DNA from: Flammeovirgaceae bacterium
Lineage (GTDB): Bacteria > Bacteroidota > Bacteroidia > Cytophagales > Cyclobacteriaceae
NCBI GenBank assembly: GCA_020635915.1
Contig: JACJYU010000001.1
Location: 806,001 to 870,000, forward strand
Length of the DNA stretch: 64,000 nt
Direction of reading: 5' to 3'
The notes under the pieces were generated by a model. The model made no database searches, had not been told where the DNA came from, and saw only the letters and a program-made list of their open reading frames with translations. Both the position numbers and the translations under genes were made by a program. Every line of letters starts with the position of its first letter. Positions within the stretch are counted from its first letter, which is position 1. Below, piece by piece: positions 62,385-64,000 of the stretch.

Positions 62385-64000
62385 ATGAGTGAAACCCACA
62401 CAAACGGCAAAAAGACGACCGTTGAAAAGGACAAGGTGGTGTTGCGCTTTGCGGGCGACTCTGGTGACGGCATGCAGTTGACCGGCTCGCAGTTTAGCTT
62501 CACCTCTGCCCTGTTTGGCAACGACCTGGCCACCTTCCCTGATTTTCCCGCAGAAATACGCGCGCCCCTTGGCACGGTAGAGGGTGTCTCGGGCTTTCAG
62601 GTGCAGATAGGCCAGGTGGATATTTATACGCCCGGGGATATGGCCGATGTATTGGTGGCCATGAACCCCGCGGCACTAAAATCCAATTTGCGCTATGCCA
62701 GGGCTGGCGGCACCATCATCCTGGACATGGATGCCTTTGACAAGAGGAATATTGAAAAGGCGGGCTTCCTTAGCAATCCTGTGGAAGATGGCTCCCTTGA
62801 CGCCTTCAATGTGGTGGAGGCGCCCATTTCATCCCTGACCAAAACCGCACTGGAGGGAATCAAGCTGGACAACAAAAGCATTATGCGGTGCAAAAACATG
62901 TTTGCGCTTGGGATGATGTATTGGTTATTTGACCGGCCCCTGTCGGACACGGAACGGTACCTGAACAACAAATTCAAAAAAACACCGGCCATAGCGGAGG
63001 CCAACATCAAGGCGCTGCATACGGGGTTTCATTTTGCCGAAACCATAGAGGCATTGCCCTCCATGTACAAAGTGCCCGCTGCCAAAATTGAAAAAGGAAA
63101 ATACCGTCACATTTCCGGCAACGTGGCCACGGCATGGGGCTTTATGGCCGCAGCGGAAAAAATGGGGAAAAAAATATTTTATGGCTCTTACCCCATCACG
63201 CCTGCCAGCGATATCCTCCACGAACTTTCCAAGCACAAGCACCTGGGCGTGATCACCCTGCAGGCCGAGGACGAAATCGCGGCCGTGTGCTCGGCCATTG
63301 GCGCAAGCTATGCCGGGCAGATTGGGCTCACCGCTTCCTCGGGGCCTGGTATCGCTTTGAAGGGCGAGGCGATTGGCCTGGCCATTATGGCGGAGCTCCC
63401 GCTCATCGTGGTTGACGTGCAACGTGGCGGCCCCTCCACAGGGCTCCCTACCAAAACCGAACAGGCCGATATCAACCTGGCACTGTACGGGCGCAACAGT
63501 GAGAGCCCTTGCATCGTGTTGGCGGCAAGCACCCCTGCCGATTGTTTTGAATTTGCCTACATGGCCACCAAGCTGGCCTTTGAGCACATGACCCCCGTCA
63601 TTTTGCTAACAGACGGCTATCTGGCCAACGGCTCCGAGCCCTGGAAATACCCTAAGACGGCCGACTTGCCGGAAATCAGTGTGCCCATGGCAAAGCCAAA
63701 CGGGGAAGCCTACTTGCCCTACCTTCGCAACAAGGAGACATTGGCCCGGTATTTTGCCATACCCGGCATGCCCGGGCTTGAACACCGCATTGGCGGGTTG
63801 GAAAAACAGGAAAACACCGGCAATGTTTCCTACGATCCTTTGAACCACGAAGGGATGGTGAACCTGCGCGCGGAAAAGGTAGAACGTGTGGCCAATTACA
63901 TTCCAGGACTGAAGGTAATGGGCGAAGGTAATGGAAAACTTTTGGTGGTAGGATGGGGCGGAACATATGGAAGCCTCCATACCTCCGTGGCGGAATTATG
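62385..64000 (+). CDS. korA: 2-oxoacid:acceptor oxidoreductase alpha subunit (gamma-alpha fusion), 5' part
   Basis: The frame is open from the ATG at 62385 to the end of the window (538 codons) and continues beyond. About residues 18-200 form the gamma domain (VVLRFAGDSGDGMQLTGSQF). The alpha domain follows, with YPITP at 269-273, EDEIAAVCSAIGASYAG, and TASSGPGIALKGEAIGLA. This fused layout is that of 2-oxoglutarate:ferredoxin oxidoreductase (KorA), which decarboxylates 2-oxoglutarate to succinyl-CoA with electron transfer to ferredoxin. Other 2-oxoacids are possible. The thiamine-binding beta subunit (korB) is expected downstream, outside the window. Confidence 0.9.
   Translation, partial: MSETHTNGKKTTVEKDKVVLRFAGDSGDGMQLTGSQFSFTSALFGNDLATFPDFPAEIRAPLGTVEGVSGFQVQIGQVDIYTPGDMADVLVAMNPAALKSNLRYARAGGTIILDMDAFDKRNIEKAGFLSNPVEDGSLDAFNVVEAPISSLTKTALEGIKLDNKSIMRCKNMFALGMMYWLFDRPLSDTERYLNNKFKKTPAIAEANIKALHTGFHFAETIEALPSMYKVPAAKIEKGKYRHISGNVATAWGFMAAAEKMGKKIFYGSYPITPASDILHELSKHKHLGVITLQAEDEIAAVCSAIGASYAGQIGLTASSGPGIALKGEAIGLAIMAELPLIVVDVQRGGPSTGLPTKTEQADINLALYGRNSESPCIVLAASTPADCFEFAYMATKLAFEHMTPVILLTDGYLANGSEPWKYPKTADLPEISVPMAKPNGEAYLPYLRNKETLARYFAIPGMPGLEHRIGGLEKQENTGNVSYDPLNHEGMVNLRAEKVERVANYIPGLKVMGEGNGKLLVVGWGGTYGSLHTSVAEL

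Overview
This 64 kb window is chromosomal DNA from a member of the Bacteroidota, most likely a Cytophagia-type bacterium. The signs are a type IX secretion (T9SS) C-terminal sorting domain, several small secreted beta-barrel proteins, LytTR and propeller-type two-component systems, DUF families typical of the phylum (DUF2911, DUF4136, DUF5690, DUF1428), and start codons mostly without clear Shine-Dalgarno sequences. The genus call is inference; no marker rRNA is present. One tRNA gene (Arg, anticodon ACG) was found. No CRISPR array, insertion sequence or complete prophage was seen.

Layout. 1-9.3 kb: end of an S9 peptidase, small membrane proteins, a stand-alone IF2-N protein, a MaoC hydratase, a large fused acyl-CoA mutase (IcmF type), then a Lon-substrate-domain protein, apt and an OsmC protein. 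9.3-22 kb: an unbroken minus-strand run with hutI, two secreted proteins, guaA, a beta-barrel plus DUF4136 lipoprotein pair, a TPR protein overlapping typA, an RNA methyltransferase-like enzyme and a TPR sensor kinase. 22-30 kb: an accessory, visibly A+T-richer stretch with a secreted HExxH protein, two decayed genes (DUF1428 with a frameshift, SRPBCC truncated), a serine hydrolase, DUF1772, a Bro-N/Fic fusion and a glycosyltransferase. A 36-bp imperfect direct repeat brackets the DUF1772-Fic block.

30-45 kb is rich in signalling. A secreted protein of about ten DSDHY repeats precedes a three-gene overlapping cluster: an active LytS-type kinase, a degenerate partner kinase that lacks the phospho-acceptor His, and a LytTR regulator. 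A strong bidirectional terminator follows. Then come a large secreted zinc protease, a NarL-type regulator overlapping its propeller sensor kinase, a MacB/FtsX permease, a TPR-propeller protein, and an ECF sigma factor overlapping a one-helix membrane protein.

45-64 kb is mostly housekeeping and metabolism: a phosphodiesterase-like enzyme, a DUF5690 transporter-like protein, tRNA-Arg, enoyl-CoA hydratase, a PAP2-like membrane protein, rpoN divergent from asnS, a ferric-reductase-like membrane protein, a universal stress protein, a minimal T9SS protein, the NAD(P)HX repair enzyme, a membrane-protein pair, nitronate monooxygenase, an aminotransferase, a ferredoxin and the start of a 2-oxoacid:ferredoxin oxidoreductase alpha subunit that runs off the window.

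Acyl-CoA metabolism recurs (MaoC, IcmF, enoyl-CoA hydratase, 2-oxoacid oxidoreductase), but these genes are dispersed and not one operon. All functional calls rest on reading motifs by eye; no database search was run.
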